Assembly (NCBI GenBank): GCA_030849065.1
Contig: JASAON010001593.1
Span: forward strand, 1-64,000
Length of the DNA: 64,000 nucleotides
Source: Jaenimonas drosophilae
Lineage: Eukaryota; Euglenozoa; Kinetoplastea; Trypanosomatida; Trypanosomatidae
Direction: 5' to 3'
Each line of letters opens with the position of its first letter. Position 1 is the stretch's first letter. Below the pieces are notes generated by a model that ran no database searches, was not told where the DNA came from, and saw only the letters and a list, made by a program, of their open reading frames with translations. A program made the position numbers and the translations under genes. Of this stretch, positions 46,876 to 56,150 are shown one piece after another.

Positions 46876-47586
46876 ATGAAGACTGCCAGGCTCCTGTGTT
46901 TTAGGAGGAATGCAGTACTGCTGCTAAAAGCAGCGAAGCTCAGCCACTATCAACAGGAAGCGTTTGAAGCAAGTCGAAGGTTTGCAGAGTCTCCAACATA
47001 TCCTGGTTCCATACGAGCTTCAACTCCAGGTGATACGCGTTTCTACACAGGAAGTGTGGAAACAATTATTCCAGCAAATGAACGCCACTACTGGCGAGCT
47101 GTTATTGATGACCCAGAGGTACAGTCCCTCATTCCCCTTCGCATCAAGTTTAAGTCAAATGTGTGGGTTACTACTGGATGGGAGACGCGGGTGCAGGTTG
47201 TGCAAGTTATGGTGTCACGTGACAGCAGCGTCCAACAAATTGTTGATCAAATTCTTGTTGAAAATCAATCGCCGTACCTGTGCACATCAACAATAGTGTT
47301 ATCTAAGGATGGTAAGGAGCTTGACAGCTCGCAACCAATTTCATTCTATGGCATTGATGAATTCTCCCATATAGATGCTATTGAAGAGAATGACCATTTG
47401 CTACACTCTGAAGCACATCGATTGAAGGATTGGAATGAAGATGAAATTACTGCCGATGATGCTCAAAAGAGCCCATACAAAGAAATGGGCATTACTCCAC
47501 AAGCTAACCTCGCTCCACGGTATGAAGCAAGGCCGCCTGGAGTGTGGGGGAAAAATAACTACAGTGGAATGAAGCAAACGACGTAA
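46876..47586 (+). CDS. Probable mitochondrial protein, unknown
   Basis: A 236-residue protein. The N-terminus MKTARLLCFRRNAVLLLKAAKL is basic and hydrophobic with no acidic residues, like a mitochondrial import sequence. The centre has a ubiquitin-like pattern (VQVVQVMVSRDSSVQQIVDQIL, STIVLSKDGKELDSSQPISFYGI), suggesting a ubiquitin-like fold without a C-terminal GG. The tail is Pro- and Gly-rich. It is the first gene of the plus-strand cluster. A long pyrimidine tract ending in TTTAG at 46866-46867 supports the ATG at 46876; the frame extends upstream to 46804. The family is not recognised; ribosomal-assembly or respiratory-complex proteins are possibilities. Confidence 0.7.
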   Translation: MKTARLLCFRRNAVLLLKAAKLSHYQQEAFEASRRFAESPTYPGSIRASTPGDTRFYTGSVETIIPANERHYWRAVIDDPEVQSLIPLRIKFKSNVWVTTGWETRVQVVQVMVSRDSSVQQIVDQILVENQSPYLCTSTIVLSKDGKELDSSQPISFYGIDEFSHIDAIEENDHLLHSEAHRLKDWNEDEITADDAQKSPYKEMGITPQANLAPRYEARPPGVWGKNNYSGMKQTT

Positions 47587-47754
47587 CGAGGATATCCAGT
47601 CTTGATGCACGACCAACGCACTTCAGAAACTGAGAGAAGGGTATTTGTTGTGGAGTCCCAATTATTTCAGCATCAATTTACAAGCGTACACCTCATTTGT
47701 TTTTATTATTACTACTTCGTCATCGTAGGTCTAGCATAGGTGTAGGACTACTGA

Positions 47755-48450
47755 ATGAGTGCTTTTGAGGAAACAGAGTGCACTATTCATAGTATTGATG
47801 CAATTTTGAAATCCATTGGCCATGAGCCGCTGAATCGCATAGCACAACAAAGACAGTTGTTTCCTCATAATTTAGTTGCAGTCTGTAACACTGCAACTCA
47901 AACAGCTCTCCGATGCAGATCAGTGGGGGAGCAAACTGCTCATCCAAAGACCCGCAGCGTTTTCTCCCAAGCAGTGACAGAAACACGCAGTATCACTGTT
48001 CAAACGGATGAAGAAGATTTTTCTGAGCAGAAGGCTCAATTCAAAGAACTGCAAAGCCATTTCTTTAATCAGATTGCGGCTTTGGAGACATCTTCTGCTC
48101 ATAGAATTGATGTTTTGGACAATCGAATCCGAAGCGTTTCCCAGGGTGCCTGTAATTTACTCACTGTGTCAGATATGGCTCTCTGCACGTCGAATAGAGA
48201 TGAACACCTACACTCAATCATGCAATCTTCTCTATCAGAGCAACTTCAACGCACCGTTGTGAACCTTCATGAATCAGAGGAGCGACTGAAGCTGATGATG
48301 TGGTTTCACTCAGTCTGTATGACCCAACAAATTACTTCTGCTAACAGCAACAATTCAACTACAGCTCACCAAGAGATCCAATTGGCACCGAATGGAGAAC
48401 TTGTGGCGCTTCTTGAGGAGTGCTATCAAGCACTGCATGATACAGAATAG
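47755..48450 (+). CDS. Hypothetical coiled-coil protein
   Basis: A 231-residue soluble protein. The N-terminal 80 residues are polar with Thr/Ser-rich stretches. The central segment (EEDFSEQKAQFKELQSHFFNQIAAL and the heptad-like EQLQRTVVNLHESEERLKLM) is helical and coiled-coil-like. No signal peptide, membrane segment or known domain is visible. The start ATG at 47755 follows the previous stop by 168 bases. The function is unknown; a structural role in a cytoskeletal or kinetochore assembly is possible but not shown. Confidence 0.6.
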   Translation: MSAFEETECTIHSIDAILKSIGHEPLNRIAQQRQLFPHNLVAVCNTATQTALRCRSVGEQTAHPKTRSVFSQAVTETRSITVQTDEEDFSEQKAQFKELQSHFFNQIAALETSSAHRIDVLDNRIRSVSQGACNLLTVSDMALCTSNRDEHLHSIMQSSLSEQLQRTVVNLHESEERLKLMMWFHSVCMTQQITSANSNNSTTAHQEIQLAPNGELVALLEECYQALHDTE

Positions 48451-48661
48451 ACAGTCCTGTGCTCCTCTGATATTGTCACCTGCTATTTTTTTTTTTGCGG
48501 AACCCGTTGGTACTGCTGACTTCCACCTTTGAATGCGTAGGCTGCAGCCACTGCAGGAACCTACGCATGTGATCTCACTCATGGAAATATGACGTCAACA
48601 GCAACTTATTTTTCTTCAGCACTCCTGCTCCACACGCAGTACATAAAATCATGCATATTTC

Positions 48662-48704
48662 TTTCTTCTGACTCACTTCCCTTTTTTATTTATCTTCTCT
48701 TCAG
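48662..48704 (+). promoter_or_regulatory. Polypyrimidine tract and splice acceptor for first succinyl-CoA ligase gene
   Basis: Nearly continuous C/T tract ending in TTCTCTTCAG (AG at 48703-48704), 25 bases before the ATG at 48730. This is the expected spliced-leader addition site. Confidence 0.65.
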
Positions 48705-48729
48705 CTTTTCTTAATATTTCAACAAAACG

Positions 48730-49629
48730 ATGTTTGCACGCTCTTTCATTCGTCACTGGGTGAACAAGGACACCAAGGTCATCTGCCAGGGAATGACTGG
48801 CAGTGCAGGTACCTTCCACACAAAGGCAGCCATTGCGTACGGCACCAAGATGGTTGGCGGCGTGAGCCCCAAGAAAGCTGGAACGACGTATTTGGACCTC
48901 CCAGTATTTGCTACTGTTGGCGAAGCCGCCAAGGCTACCGGAGCGAATGCTTCTGTGGTGTACGTTCCTCCGCCAGTGTGCGCTGCTGCCATCGAGGAGG
49001 CCCTGGATGCGGAGATTCCTCTTGTTGTGGTCATTACCGAGGGAATTCCTCAGTGGGACATGCTTCGTGTGAAATCGATGCTTCTTTCTCAGAACAAGAC
49101 TCGCCTCATTGGCCCCAACTGCCCTGGCATCATCAAACCCGAGGAGTGCAAGATTGGCATTATGCCTGGCCACATTCACAAGAAGGGTAAGATTGGTGTT
49201 GTGTCCCGTAGCGGTACTCTCACATACGAGGCTGTTGCCCAGACATCGGCGGTAGGCCTGGGTCAGTCACTTTGCATTGGCATTGGTGGTGATCCGTTCA
49301 ACGGTACAAACATGGTCGACTCACTTGAGTTCTTCTTTAATGACCCTGAAACGGAGGGCATCATCCTCATTGGTGAGATCGGTGGCACTGCAGAGGAAGA
49401 GGCTGCTGACTTCATCAAGAACCACCCAATCAAGAAGCCCATTGTTTCCTTTATTGGAGGCTCAACGGCACCCCCTGGCCGCCGCATGGGCCATGCAGGA
49501 GCAGTTGTTTCTGGTGGCATGGGAACAGCTCAGGGGAAGAAGCTGGCGCTGGCTGCTGCCGGCGTGACGATCTCTGAGTCTCCCGCAGACCTTGGAACTC
49601 ACATGCTGGCGGTTATGAATCGCAAGTAG
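48730..49629 (+). CDS. Succinyl-CoA ligase, alpha subunit (copy 1)
   Basis: A 299-residue protein of the succinyl-CoA synthetase alpha family, which couples succinyl-CoA breakdown to ATP or GTP formation in the mitochondrial TCA cycle. Blocks include [19 protein letters not shown], the CoA-binding [32 protein letters not shown] and the phospho-histidine motif [14 protein letters not shown]. The short [10 protein letters not shown] start looks like a minimal mitochondrial signal. In kinetoplastids the enzyme works with acetate:succinate CoA-transferase to make ATP. Copy 2 at 50272-51171 is identical in sequence. Confidence 0.96.
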   Translation: MFARSFIRHWVNKDTKVICQGMTGSAGTFHTKAAIAYGTKMVGGVSPKKAGTTYLDLPVFATVGEAAKATGANASVVYVPPPVCAAAIEEALDAEIPLVVVITEGIPQWDMLRVKSMLLSQNKTRLIGPNCPGIIKPEECKIGIMPGHIHKKGKIGVVSRSGTLTYEAVAQTSAVGLGQSLCIGIGGDPFNGTNMVDSLEFFFNDPETEGIILIGEIGGTAEEEAADFIKNHPIKKPIVSFIGGSTAPPGRRMGHAGAVVSGGMGTAQGKKLALAAAGVTISESPADLGTHMLAVMNRK

Positions 49630-50271
49630 TGTAAAGGAAGAGATCTGTGTGGCGCGAACTCCGGCTCCCTTTTGTTTTCCACTGCAGCTAGTGAGATAGT
49701 GAGGAGAAATTTGTGATCGGTCTTCGATGGATTTCTTTTCTTTGCTGCTTTTGGAGCAGCAGTTATTTGTTGAGGGCTGTTGCGACCCATTGGTAGAATT
49801 TGAGATGTCAGCTTGCGTTTTGCATATTTCCTTTCCCAGCTTGTGGCTGGTTTCTAAATATTTGCAATGATGTATTTTGCGAAGAACTTTTTGAGTTCTA
49901 TCGACTCAAGGTTGCTCGCATTGCATTGCTTCGCTGTGGCTCTCATTTTTCCTGTCGATGATTTCTGTGCTGCTGAGTGTTCATGTTCTCTCGGTAACTT
50001 CGGCGACGCACACTCCTTCTAACTGACATGTAAACCATTTCTATCTGTTTAAAACTAGCATTGTCCGAACAAATGCCGAAACAGTGAGTGGTACCAAATA
50101 ATTCCGGACAGGGTGATGATTTAACAGTGTAGAATAACTGGCCTGGTGAAACAATCTTTGGATTGCAGCCATTCTGTTTTGAGTGCGAAAACAGTACTTC
50201 CCAATCACAACTCTATTGTCCCTGCTTTTCTGATACATAGAAACCGCGAAAGATTCTCTGACGAACAAAAA
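49630..50271. other. Intergenic region between the two succinyl-CoA ligase copies
   Basis: 642 bases holding the 3' UTR of copy 1 and the 5' UTR of copy 2. It contains a CT-rich stretch (about 49731-49750). No gene is supported; an in-frame extension of copy 2 upstream to 50146 begins at a non-ATG codon and has no counterpart before copy 1. Confidence 0.55.
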
Positions 50272-51171
50272 ATGTTTGCACGCTCTTTCATTCGTCACTG
50301 GGTGAACAAGGACACCAAGGTCATCTGCCAGGGAATGACTGGCAGTGCAGGTACCTTCCACACAAAGGCAGCCATTGCGTACGGCACCAAGATGGTTGGC
50401 GGCGTGAGCCCCAAGAAAGCTGGAACGACGTATTTGGACCTCCCAGTATTTGCTACTGTTGGCGAAGCCGCCAAGGCTACCGGAGCGAATGCTTCTGTGG
50501 TGTACGTTCCTCCGCCAGTGTGCGCTGCTGCCATCGAGGAGGCCCTGGATGCGGAGATTCCTCTTGTTGTGGTCATTACCGAGGGAATTCCTCAGTGGGA
50601 CATGCTTCGTGTGAAATCGATGCTTCTTTCTCAGAACAAGACTCGCCTCATTGGCCCCAACTGCCCTGGCATCATCAAACCCGAGGAGTGCAAGATTGGC
50701 ATTATGCCTGGCCACATTCACAAGAAGGGTAAGATTGGTGTTGTGTCCCGTAGCGGTACTCTCACATACGAGGCTGTTGCCCAGACATCGGCGGTAGGCC
50801 TGGGTCAGTCACTTTGCATTGGCATTGGTGGTGATCCGTTCAACGGTACAAACATGGTCGACTCACTTGAGTTCTTCTTTAATGACCCTGAAACGGAGGG
50901 CATCATCCTCATTGGTGAGATCGGTGGCACTGCAGAGGAAGAGGCTGCTGACTTCATCAAGAACCACCCAATCAAGAAGCCCATTGTTTCCTTTATTGGA
51001 GGCTCAACGGCACCCCCTGGCCGCCGCATGGGCCATGCAGGAGCAGTTGTTTCTGGTGGCATGGGAACAGCTCAGGGGAAGAAGCTGGCGCTGGCTGCTG
51101 CCGGCGTGACGATCTCTGAGTCTCCCGCAGACCTTGGAACTCACATGCTGGCGGTTATGAATCGCAAGTAA
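50272..51171 (+). CDS. Succinyl-CoA ligase, alpha subunit (copy 2)
   Basis: 299 residues identical to copy 1 at 48730-49629, with the phospho-histidine motif GHAGAVV and the CoA-binding loop intact. The open frame runs upstream to 50146, but the extension has no counterpart in copy 1, so the ATG at 50272 is used. The stop codon is TAA instead of TAG. The two genes have unrelated 5' and 3' flanks, so the mRNAs should differ in stability or translation even though the proteins are the same. Whether both are expressed cannot be seen. Confidence 0.94.
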   Translation: MFARSFIRHWVNKDTKVICQGMTGSAGTFHTKAAIAYGTKMVGGVSPKKAGTTYLDLPVFATVGEAAKATGANASVVYVPPPVCAAAIEEALDAEIPLVVVITEGIPQWDMLRVKSMLLSQNKTRLIGPNCPGIIKPEECKIGIMPGHIHKKGKIGVVSRSGTLTYEAVAQTSAVGLGQSLCIGIGGDPFNGTNMVDSLEFFFNDPETEGIILIGEIGGTAEEEAADFIKNHPIKKPIVSFIGGSTAPPGRRMGHAGAVVSGGMGTAQGKKLALAAAGVTISESPADLGTHMLAVMNRK

Positions 51172-51681
51172 TAGCATATGTGAGATGTGAAACTTCAGTG
51201 AATGAATTGGTGCTCCGTGGCAGCGGTGCTATGAGCGTCCATGGCTTGGTTTTCTAGTATAGTGATCATCATGCTGCAAGAAACTGTCGTTCTCTCTTTC
51301 TCTCTCTCCCTTTTGCACCAGCCGAATCCAACCTATATAACGTTGATTACCACTAAAGCTGGTGATGCAGTTGCTGTGATGGAGTGGTGCGCATGTGGGG
51401 ACGCGACGATACTTGTTTGATCACGACCAGTAACTGAGATGGCGGAATAGTTCTTTGACATAATGAGTGGGCCTCAAACATTTGATTCTCCTCCCACGGT
51501 CCGCCATTTTTCAACACTTTTCCTTTTTTTGCTTCCCTGATGCTGGAGCAGAGGATTTGGGCTTTTGGTGCTGTCTCATGGTGGCTTCTGTATTTTGATG
51601 CTCTCTCTTTTGTTTTCGATGCTCGTTCAACTAGTTCCATAAAACCTACTTCTTCCACTAAGTAACACTACTCAAGACACA
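51172..51681 (+). promoter_or_regulatory. Intergenic region with strong polypyrimidine tract
   Basis: A CT tract (CTCTCTTTCTCTCTCTCCC, about 51291-51315) leads to CACCAG and is a likely spliced-leader acceptor for the eIF3j mRNA, giving a 5' UTR of about 360 bases; closer minor tracts occur at about 51638-51655. No gene was found. Confidence 0.5.
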
Positions 51682-52305
51682 ATGAACAAGTATGACGATT
51701 ATGAGGAGGATTACAACTACGAAGATGAGTTTGATGACGCCGCAGATGACTGGGAGATGGAAGCTGAACAAACTGAGGAAGCCCAGCGTGCAGAGGAAGC
51801 TGCTCGTGAGGCGCGGCTGGAGAAGAAGTTAGCTACGCGCGCGCCGATTAAGAAGGTGGAAGAGGTAGAGGAGGTTGTTGAATCAGATGTGCATCAAATG
51901 ATGGAAGACATGCGCCAGGTCGCCAGCGATATTGGACGCGGCCGTAACGTCTTCACTAGTGAGTCATCCGAGCTGCTGGGCGAGCGCAAGGCTGACACCG
52001 TTGCCGATGCGGAAGAGACGGGAAAGCTTATTGCGGAGCGGCTCCTGGAGTTTAAGGATGCGGCAAATTTCAGTGATCTCATGCTGACCTTCTTAGCGGA
52101 TCTGGCGAAACAATTCCGCTCAGTCGATACCATCAATACGCTAAGCTCTAAAGCACGGGTGGCGGCGGAGGAAACAAAGAGAAATGCGAAACAGGCAAAG
52201 AAGAAGGTGAAGGAACTCTCTGCCGCTCAGGGTGATGCCATGGACTTTGATAGAGTCGTGGATCGCGGCGGTGCTGCAGAGGTGGAGGATGAGAGCCCGT
52301 GGTAG
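51682..52305 (+). CDS. EIF3J: Eukaryotic translation initiation factor 3 subunit j
   Basis: A 207-residue acidic and then basic protein. The N-terminus is highly acidic and tyrosine-rich (MNKYDDYEEDYNYEDEFDD), with DDWEMEAEQ as in eIF3j. The middle has helical LLEFKDAANFSDLMLTFLADLA, and the C-terminal helix is Lys-rich (AEETKRNAKQAKKKVKEL), ending in an acidic tail with a terminal W. This matches eIF3j (HCR1), which binds the 40S decoding site and helps subunit dissociation. The length is close to the family norm. The ATG at 51682 is the first in frame. Confidence 0.85.
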   Translation: MNKYDDYEEDYNYEDEFDDAADDWEMEAEQTEEAQRAEEAAREARLEKKLATRAPIKKVEEVEEVVESDVHQMMEDMRQVASDIGRGRNVFTSESSELLGERKADTVADAEETGKLIAERLLEFKDAANFSDLMLTFLADLAKQFRSVDTINTLSSKARVAAEETKRNAKQAKKKVKELSAAQGDAMDFDRVVDRGGAAEVEDESPW

Positions 52306-52713
52306 ATGATGGGTGCCATGGCGTTACAGGACATGGCAATTGGAGTTGGATGAACTTGATCCGCTACGCATAGCTTTCGCTGCGCCGAACTCAATCTCAA
52401 TCTATCACAACTGACGGCTACACACTGAATGCACAATATTTAAGTTCTACTCGTAACCTGTTGTAACGTTCCGTCAATACGATGCGAAGTTCAGCTCTGA
52501 GAAAAGTGAGCGACCCTAATGCTGAATCTCAGGTGCGAAGTTTCCAGTAGTGATGTTGAATTCTATCCTATTTCTTTTGTCCTGGTGTGATGTGCTAGTG
52601 ATTTCGTGCAAAGGCAATTGGCTGCACGCCTCACAGGTTAGGAAGTGCTTTTTTTTTTTTGACCGCCGTTGCCCTACACTCAGATCACTACAGTATTATC
52701 TCACGCTTCTAGG
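52306..52713. other. Intergenic region
   Basis: 408 bases with a T-run (about 52650-52660) and a later CTTCTAG acceptor directly before the next ATG at 52714. No gene is supported; upstream open frames in the region begin at alternative codons or overlap the next gene out of frame. Confidence 0.5.
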
Positions 52714-54555
52714 ATGGAGTCACATCTCTTCTTCACAACGTTTGATGATATTGTGTCACTTGCATCACAGGAAGGTCCACGCACAAACATCTACCTGCCA
52801 AAAACACAAGCATGCGAACAAATGCAGCATTTGAAAGAAGCTATACAGAGGGCGTTTCGAGCAGAGGCCGATGACAGTCGCGATGTTGGCTCAATTTCTC
52901 AATTGGTCCGCTGTCTTGTGTTCATTGGAAGCACGAAGATCGAAGTGGAGGATGATTCTGGCCTCCACGATTTGCAGAAGGCGCATGCACTCCTCCCATG
53001 CATTTGCCAAGGTGAGCCGCTGCCCTCGTCGGTGGAAGACGAACATCTTCCAATGACTCCTATGGACAAAATCATCAAGGACATCCAGGCATCTGAGTGT
53101 CATATTGCCATTCCATATCTCGGAGTGGTTAATTACGTCCAGGTGCACAACGCCTTGGGTCTGTATCTTTCACAGGTCCGAGTGAACGATGCACGTGTTG
53201 TCCTGGAGGCGTCAGAGCGAGTATACCGTCAGTGGGCGGAGTGGTTTGGATCGCTGGAGATGACGTGTTGCATGGCTGACGTACCAGTTGGGGATGATGG
53301 CCGACTGAACAATGATGGTGCTCCATCTGAGCGCCGGGATCTAATCCGTGTTCGTTTTGACATGGATCGTGCGTTTACCACGACTGTGTTCTTCTTAGCT
53401 CAGGTGTGCACTGCGCTGCACGACACGGCGGCCGCATCCCGTTACTGCCGCGAAACGCTGTACTACCAACTGATGAGTAAGCAAGAGTTCTCCAAAAAAA
53501 CTTGGGCTACAAATGCGCTCCAGTTGAGTAGCTTCTACGTTGGCTGTGCCGAGTACGGCAAAGCGCTTCATTGCCTACGTGCGGGAGAGTACATGATGCC
53601 TGAGGCTCAAGGTACTGGCCGCGGTGCTGATAATGACGAAACGGCCGGCCTCGTAGCATGGTCATTTGCACGTTACTACCTGCTTCGTCTACAACATTTC
53701 GGACAAAGATATCAATCAGAAGCGTGCAAACCCTTGACGGTAGAGAACTGTAACGAGGTTATCGGTGGATGGGTAAACTTCCCCTTACCCATTCCCCCAG
53801 CCACTCCGTGCGATCCCATCGCAACATACGATGAGGCAAGAGATACCTTCAAGAGTGGGACTTCCTTCATCAATATCGCACTGCAATTTCTTCCTTTCGA
53901 ATCGAACTGTACACAGCATGTTGAACTGCTGAATGACCAAACAAGGCTGTACAGTGCGCTATCCGTGTTTGAGCCGGATTTGCTTCGGCAAATAGCCATG
54001 GTACAGAGACAGATTGCTCTGTTGAAACACCTCCCCGATGAGTTGAACTTCAACGCTTACCCAATACTTGTGCGACAGTTGGTACATGATCTGGGAAAGC
54101 TCTATGAAGACTTGATTCGCCTCCGACATGAACAACGGCAAAAGGGAAACTCTGACATTGGCCAACCACTGTCTGACAAAGCAATGAACGCTCTGGTGGA
54201 TCGAGCAGTTGAGTACGCCACGAGGTTTTGCGAATCCTGGCGAAACCCCACCACGAAGGAGATGCCAACAACCATCGAGGAGGAATCTCGCGTCGCTTTT
54301 TTTCACGTCGTAATGAGCAACGCTCACTTACTCATGAAGCGCCACTCCTCAACACCAAGAGATGAGTATGAGGCTATAGGCCGAGCTGCTGAACGCTTTG
54401 GTGATGCTGTTTCCTTCGCGGAGGCGAATCCATTCCCCCCTGACACAAGAGACGCAATGATGCAGGAGGTGGCACTTGCCAAAGATTTGATCAACTTACT
54501 TCGTGGAAAGCAACGCGATCTCTATGTGGCTTATCAACGAAGTCAACCATTATAG
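52714..54555 (+). CDS. KIF-binding protein homologue (KBP C-terminal family)
   Basis: A 613-residue helical, TPR-like protein. The hallmark of KIFBP (KIF1BP) is present in the middle: TTTVFFLAQVCTALHDTAAA, YCRETLYYQL, WATNALQLSSFYVGC and YGKALHCLRAGEYM, followed by the late FLPFESNCTQHVELLNDQTRLYSAL block. KIFBP inhibits kinesin motor binding to microtubules in animals. No signal or membrane segment is present. A splice-acceptor-like CTTCTAG sits two bases before the ATG at 52714, which decides the start; the frame extends to 52669. Kinetoplastids have an expanded kinesin set, so a regulator of some of these is plausible. Confidence 0.85.
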   Translation: MESHLFFTTFDDIVSLASQEGPRTNIYLPKTQACEQMQHLKEAIQRAFRAEADDSRDVGSISQLVRCLVFIGSTKIEVEDDSGLHDLQKAHALLPCICQGEPLPSSVEDEHLPMTPMDKIIKDIQASECHIAIPYLGVVNYVQVHNALGLYLSQVRVNDARVVLEASERVYRQWAEWFGSLEMTCCMADVPVGDDGRLNNDGAPSERRDLIRVRFDMDRAFTTTVFFLAQVCTALHDTAAASRYCRETLYYQLMSKQEFSKKTWATNALQLSSFYVGCAEYGKALHCLRAGEYMMPEAQGTGRGADNDETAGLVAWSFARYYLLRLQHFGQRYQSEACKPLTVENCNEVIGGWVNFPLPIPPATPCDPIATYDEARDTFKSGTSFINIALQFLPFESNCTQHVELLNDQTRLYSALSVFEPDLLRQIAMVQRQIALLKHLPDELNFNAYPILVRQLVHDLGKLYEDLIRLRHEQRQKGNSDIGQPLSDKAMNALVDRAVEYATRFCESWRNPTTKEMPTTIEEESRVAFFHVVMSNAHLLMKRHSSTPRDEYEAIGRAAERFGDAVSFAEANPFPPDTRDAMMQEVALAKDLINLLRGKQRDLYVAYQRSQPL

Positions 54556-54950
54556 AGAAAGACCCAGTAGGAAGATGCGCCAAGGCTATTTCCAAGTGTC
54601 GTACCGTTCACAGGCCACATCGGGCGGGTGACGACCTATCTTTTCCTCAATCCTCCTCGGCTGCAGACTCTCTTCTTGGAAATTACTCCCATATTTCATC
54701 ACCATTATTGACGGCTCTGGAGTGCAGCACAGGATGCGCATTGCCAGTGAACTTTCCTGCTTACGTTTCATGTGATTCTCAATGTGAGTACAACTCAATG
54801 TCAATCCGTCTCTACTGTTACTGCGAAATCTAACACGTCATCTTTCTTTTTTGTCGCTATCTTGTTAGTCTCACCTCACATGGGGCGTTTGCTTCGTTGA
54901 TGAAGCTGGCTGAATCGTACTGACCTCTCTCTTGTCTGACACATTAGCTC
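54556..54950 (+). promoter_or_regulatory. Intergenic region with two splice acceptors for the TPR gene
   Basis: A pyrimidine tract ending in TTAG at about 54867-54870 and a second (CTCTCTCTTGTCTGACACATTAG, AG at 54946-54947) only 3 bases before the ATG at 54951. Use of the first acceptor would put two short upstream frames (6 and 7 codons) in the leader; use of the second removes them. No gene was found. Confidence 0.55.
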
Positions 54951-55979
54951 ATGCCAGCATCTGCGTTGGAAAGTGGATTCGCTGCCGCTGCGGCGCTCTT
55001 CGCGGAGAAGAAGTTTGCGGAGGCGACAGCGTCCTATGCATCGCTAGCCGCAATGGACGATGCAACAGATGATGATCAGCTTCGAGCATGGAACAACATG
55101 AGCGCTTGCTACGCATCACGAAATGACTATACTAGAGCATTGGAGTGTGCGTTGGAGTCCCTAAAGATTGACGACGGAAATATAAAGGCTCTAGGGCGTG
55201 TAGCAACTGCCTATGAGGGTTTGCTGCGCTATGAGGATGCTGCACAGACACTGGAGCGACTCCTCATATTGTGCCGTGGAAACCCCACACTCACTAGCAC
55301 CTACACGGAATCCCTCCAACGAGTGAAGGAGTTCCTGCTGTCGAAGAGAGGTATCATTGGTGAGGAATCTCGTAAGTCCTTCTACTACACCAAAAGCCTG
55401 GAGCTTGGCAAGGCTGCAATGAAGGATGGAAACTTTGTCGAGGCTGCCCGGCAGTTCCGCAAAGCTGTGGAGCTGCTACCCCATGATGCTCCTGTCCGTG
55501 AAAAGGCAATTCTTCTGGCGAATCGAAGCGCAGCTTTTTTCCGGTTGAGTCGGTTCGTGGAGAGTTCAGATGATGCCTGGCGAGCTACTGAGGTCGATGC
55601 TGATTACCCTCGTGGATTCTTTCGCCTGGCATGTGCCAAACACAAGCTACACAAGTATGGAGATGCTTTTGATGCACTGACACGGTGCCTCATGCTGGAC
55701 CCAAATCACACCGAGGCAGCTGCGTTGATAGAGGAGGTTACTCCACTGTCTAACAAGGAGCGTCAGACACCCACTGAGCGAGCAGCCAGCGCTGCGCAGG
55801 TGGTAGCAGATATTGCTGAGGGGCAGCTGAATCAGATGTCCGGCTCGGGATCAGTAAATGTGGCACTTCCACGAGCTCACGCCGCTTCTTACGTCTACTG
55901 CACGTTTTGCAATGAGATGGGGCATGTGCGATCAGAGTGTCCTCTTCGCCGCCGAGAGAAACGACCCCGCCCAACGTAA
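54951..55979 (+). CDS. TPR protein with CCHC zinc knuckle
   Basis: A 342-residue soluble protein. Residues about 5-115 and 160-265 carry TPR repeats (EKKFAEATASYASLAA, AWNNMSACYASRNDYTRALEC, NRSAAFFRLSRFVESSDDAW). At the C-terminus CTFCNEMGHVRSEC is a CX2CX4HX4C zinc knuckle, followed by a basic RRREKRPRPT tail. TPR for protein contacts plus a zinc knuckle for RNA or protein binding suggests a co-chaperone or RNA-associated adaptor. I do not recognise a named family. The ATG at 54951 is the first in frame. Confidence 0.72.
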   Translation: MPASALESGFAAAAALFAEKKFAEATASYASLAAMDDATDDDQLRAWNNMSACYASRNDYTRALECALESLKIDDGNIKALGRVATAYEGLLRYEDAAQTLERLLILCRGNPTLTSTYTESLQRVKEFLLSKRGIIGEESRKSFYYTKSLELGKAAMKDGNFVEAARQFRKAVELLPHDAPVREKAILLANRSAAFFRLSRFVESSDDAWRATEVDADYPRGFFRLACAKHKLHKYGDAFDALTRCLMLDPNHTEAAALIEEVTPLSNKERQTPTERAASAAQVVADIAEGQLNQMSGSGSVNVALPRAHAASYVYCTFCNEMGHVRSECPLRRREKRPRPT

Positions 55980-56150
55980 CAGCGTCCTCTGCGCCACCAC
56001 TCACCCATGACACCCGTTCACTACTTATTCAGTGTGGAGACTTCTTGTTCTGGACGCTCCCTGGTGCGTGCCCACTGACGCCTCACCCCATTCACTCCCC
56101 CTTTCTTCATCGTTGAGTTTGATTAAGTGAAAACCCAGAACAAAACACTC

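Larger units (their letters stand above)
48730..51170 (+). repeat. Direct repeat: two identical succinyl-CoA ligase coding sequences
   Basis: Bases 48730-49628 and 50272-51170 appear identical by eye through the whole coding region; the six-frame translations match in every frame. Identity begins at the ATG, where the upstream AACAAAACG and GAACAAAAA flanks show only chance similarity, and ends inside the stop codon (TAG in copy 1, TAA in copy 2). The spacer of 642 bases and both outer flanks are unrelated to each other. Confidence 0.85.

Noticed and set aside
50041..50721. A 226-codon minus-strand frame over the second succinyl-CoA ligase gene
   Set aside because: It is antisense to the enzyme; the same frame appears opposite copy 1, as expected from the duplicated DNA.
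51291..51315. CT microsatellite as a possible mobile-element border
   Set aside because: It is followed by CACCAG and is better explained as a trans-splicing polypyrimidine tract.
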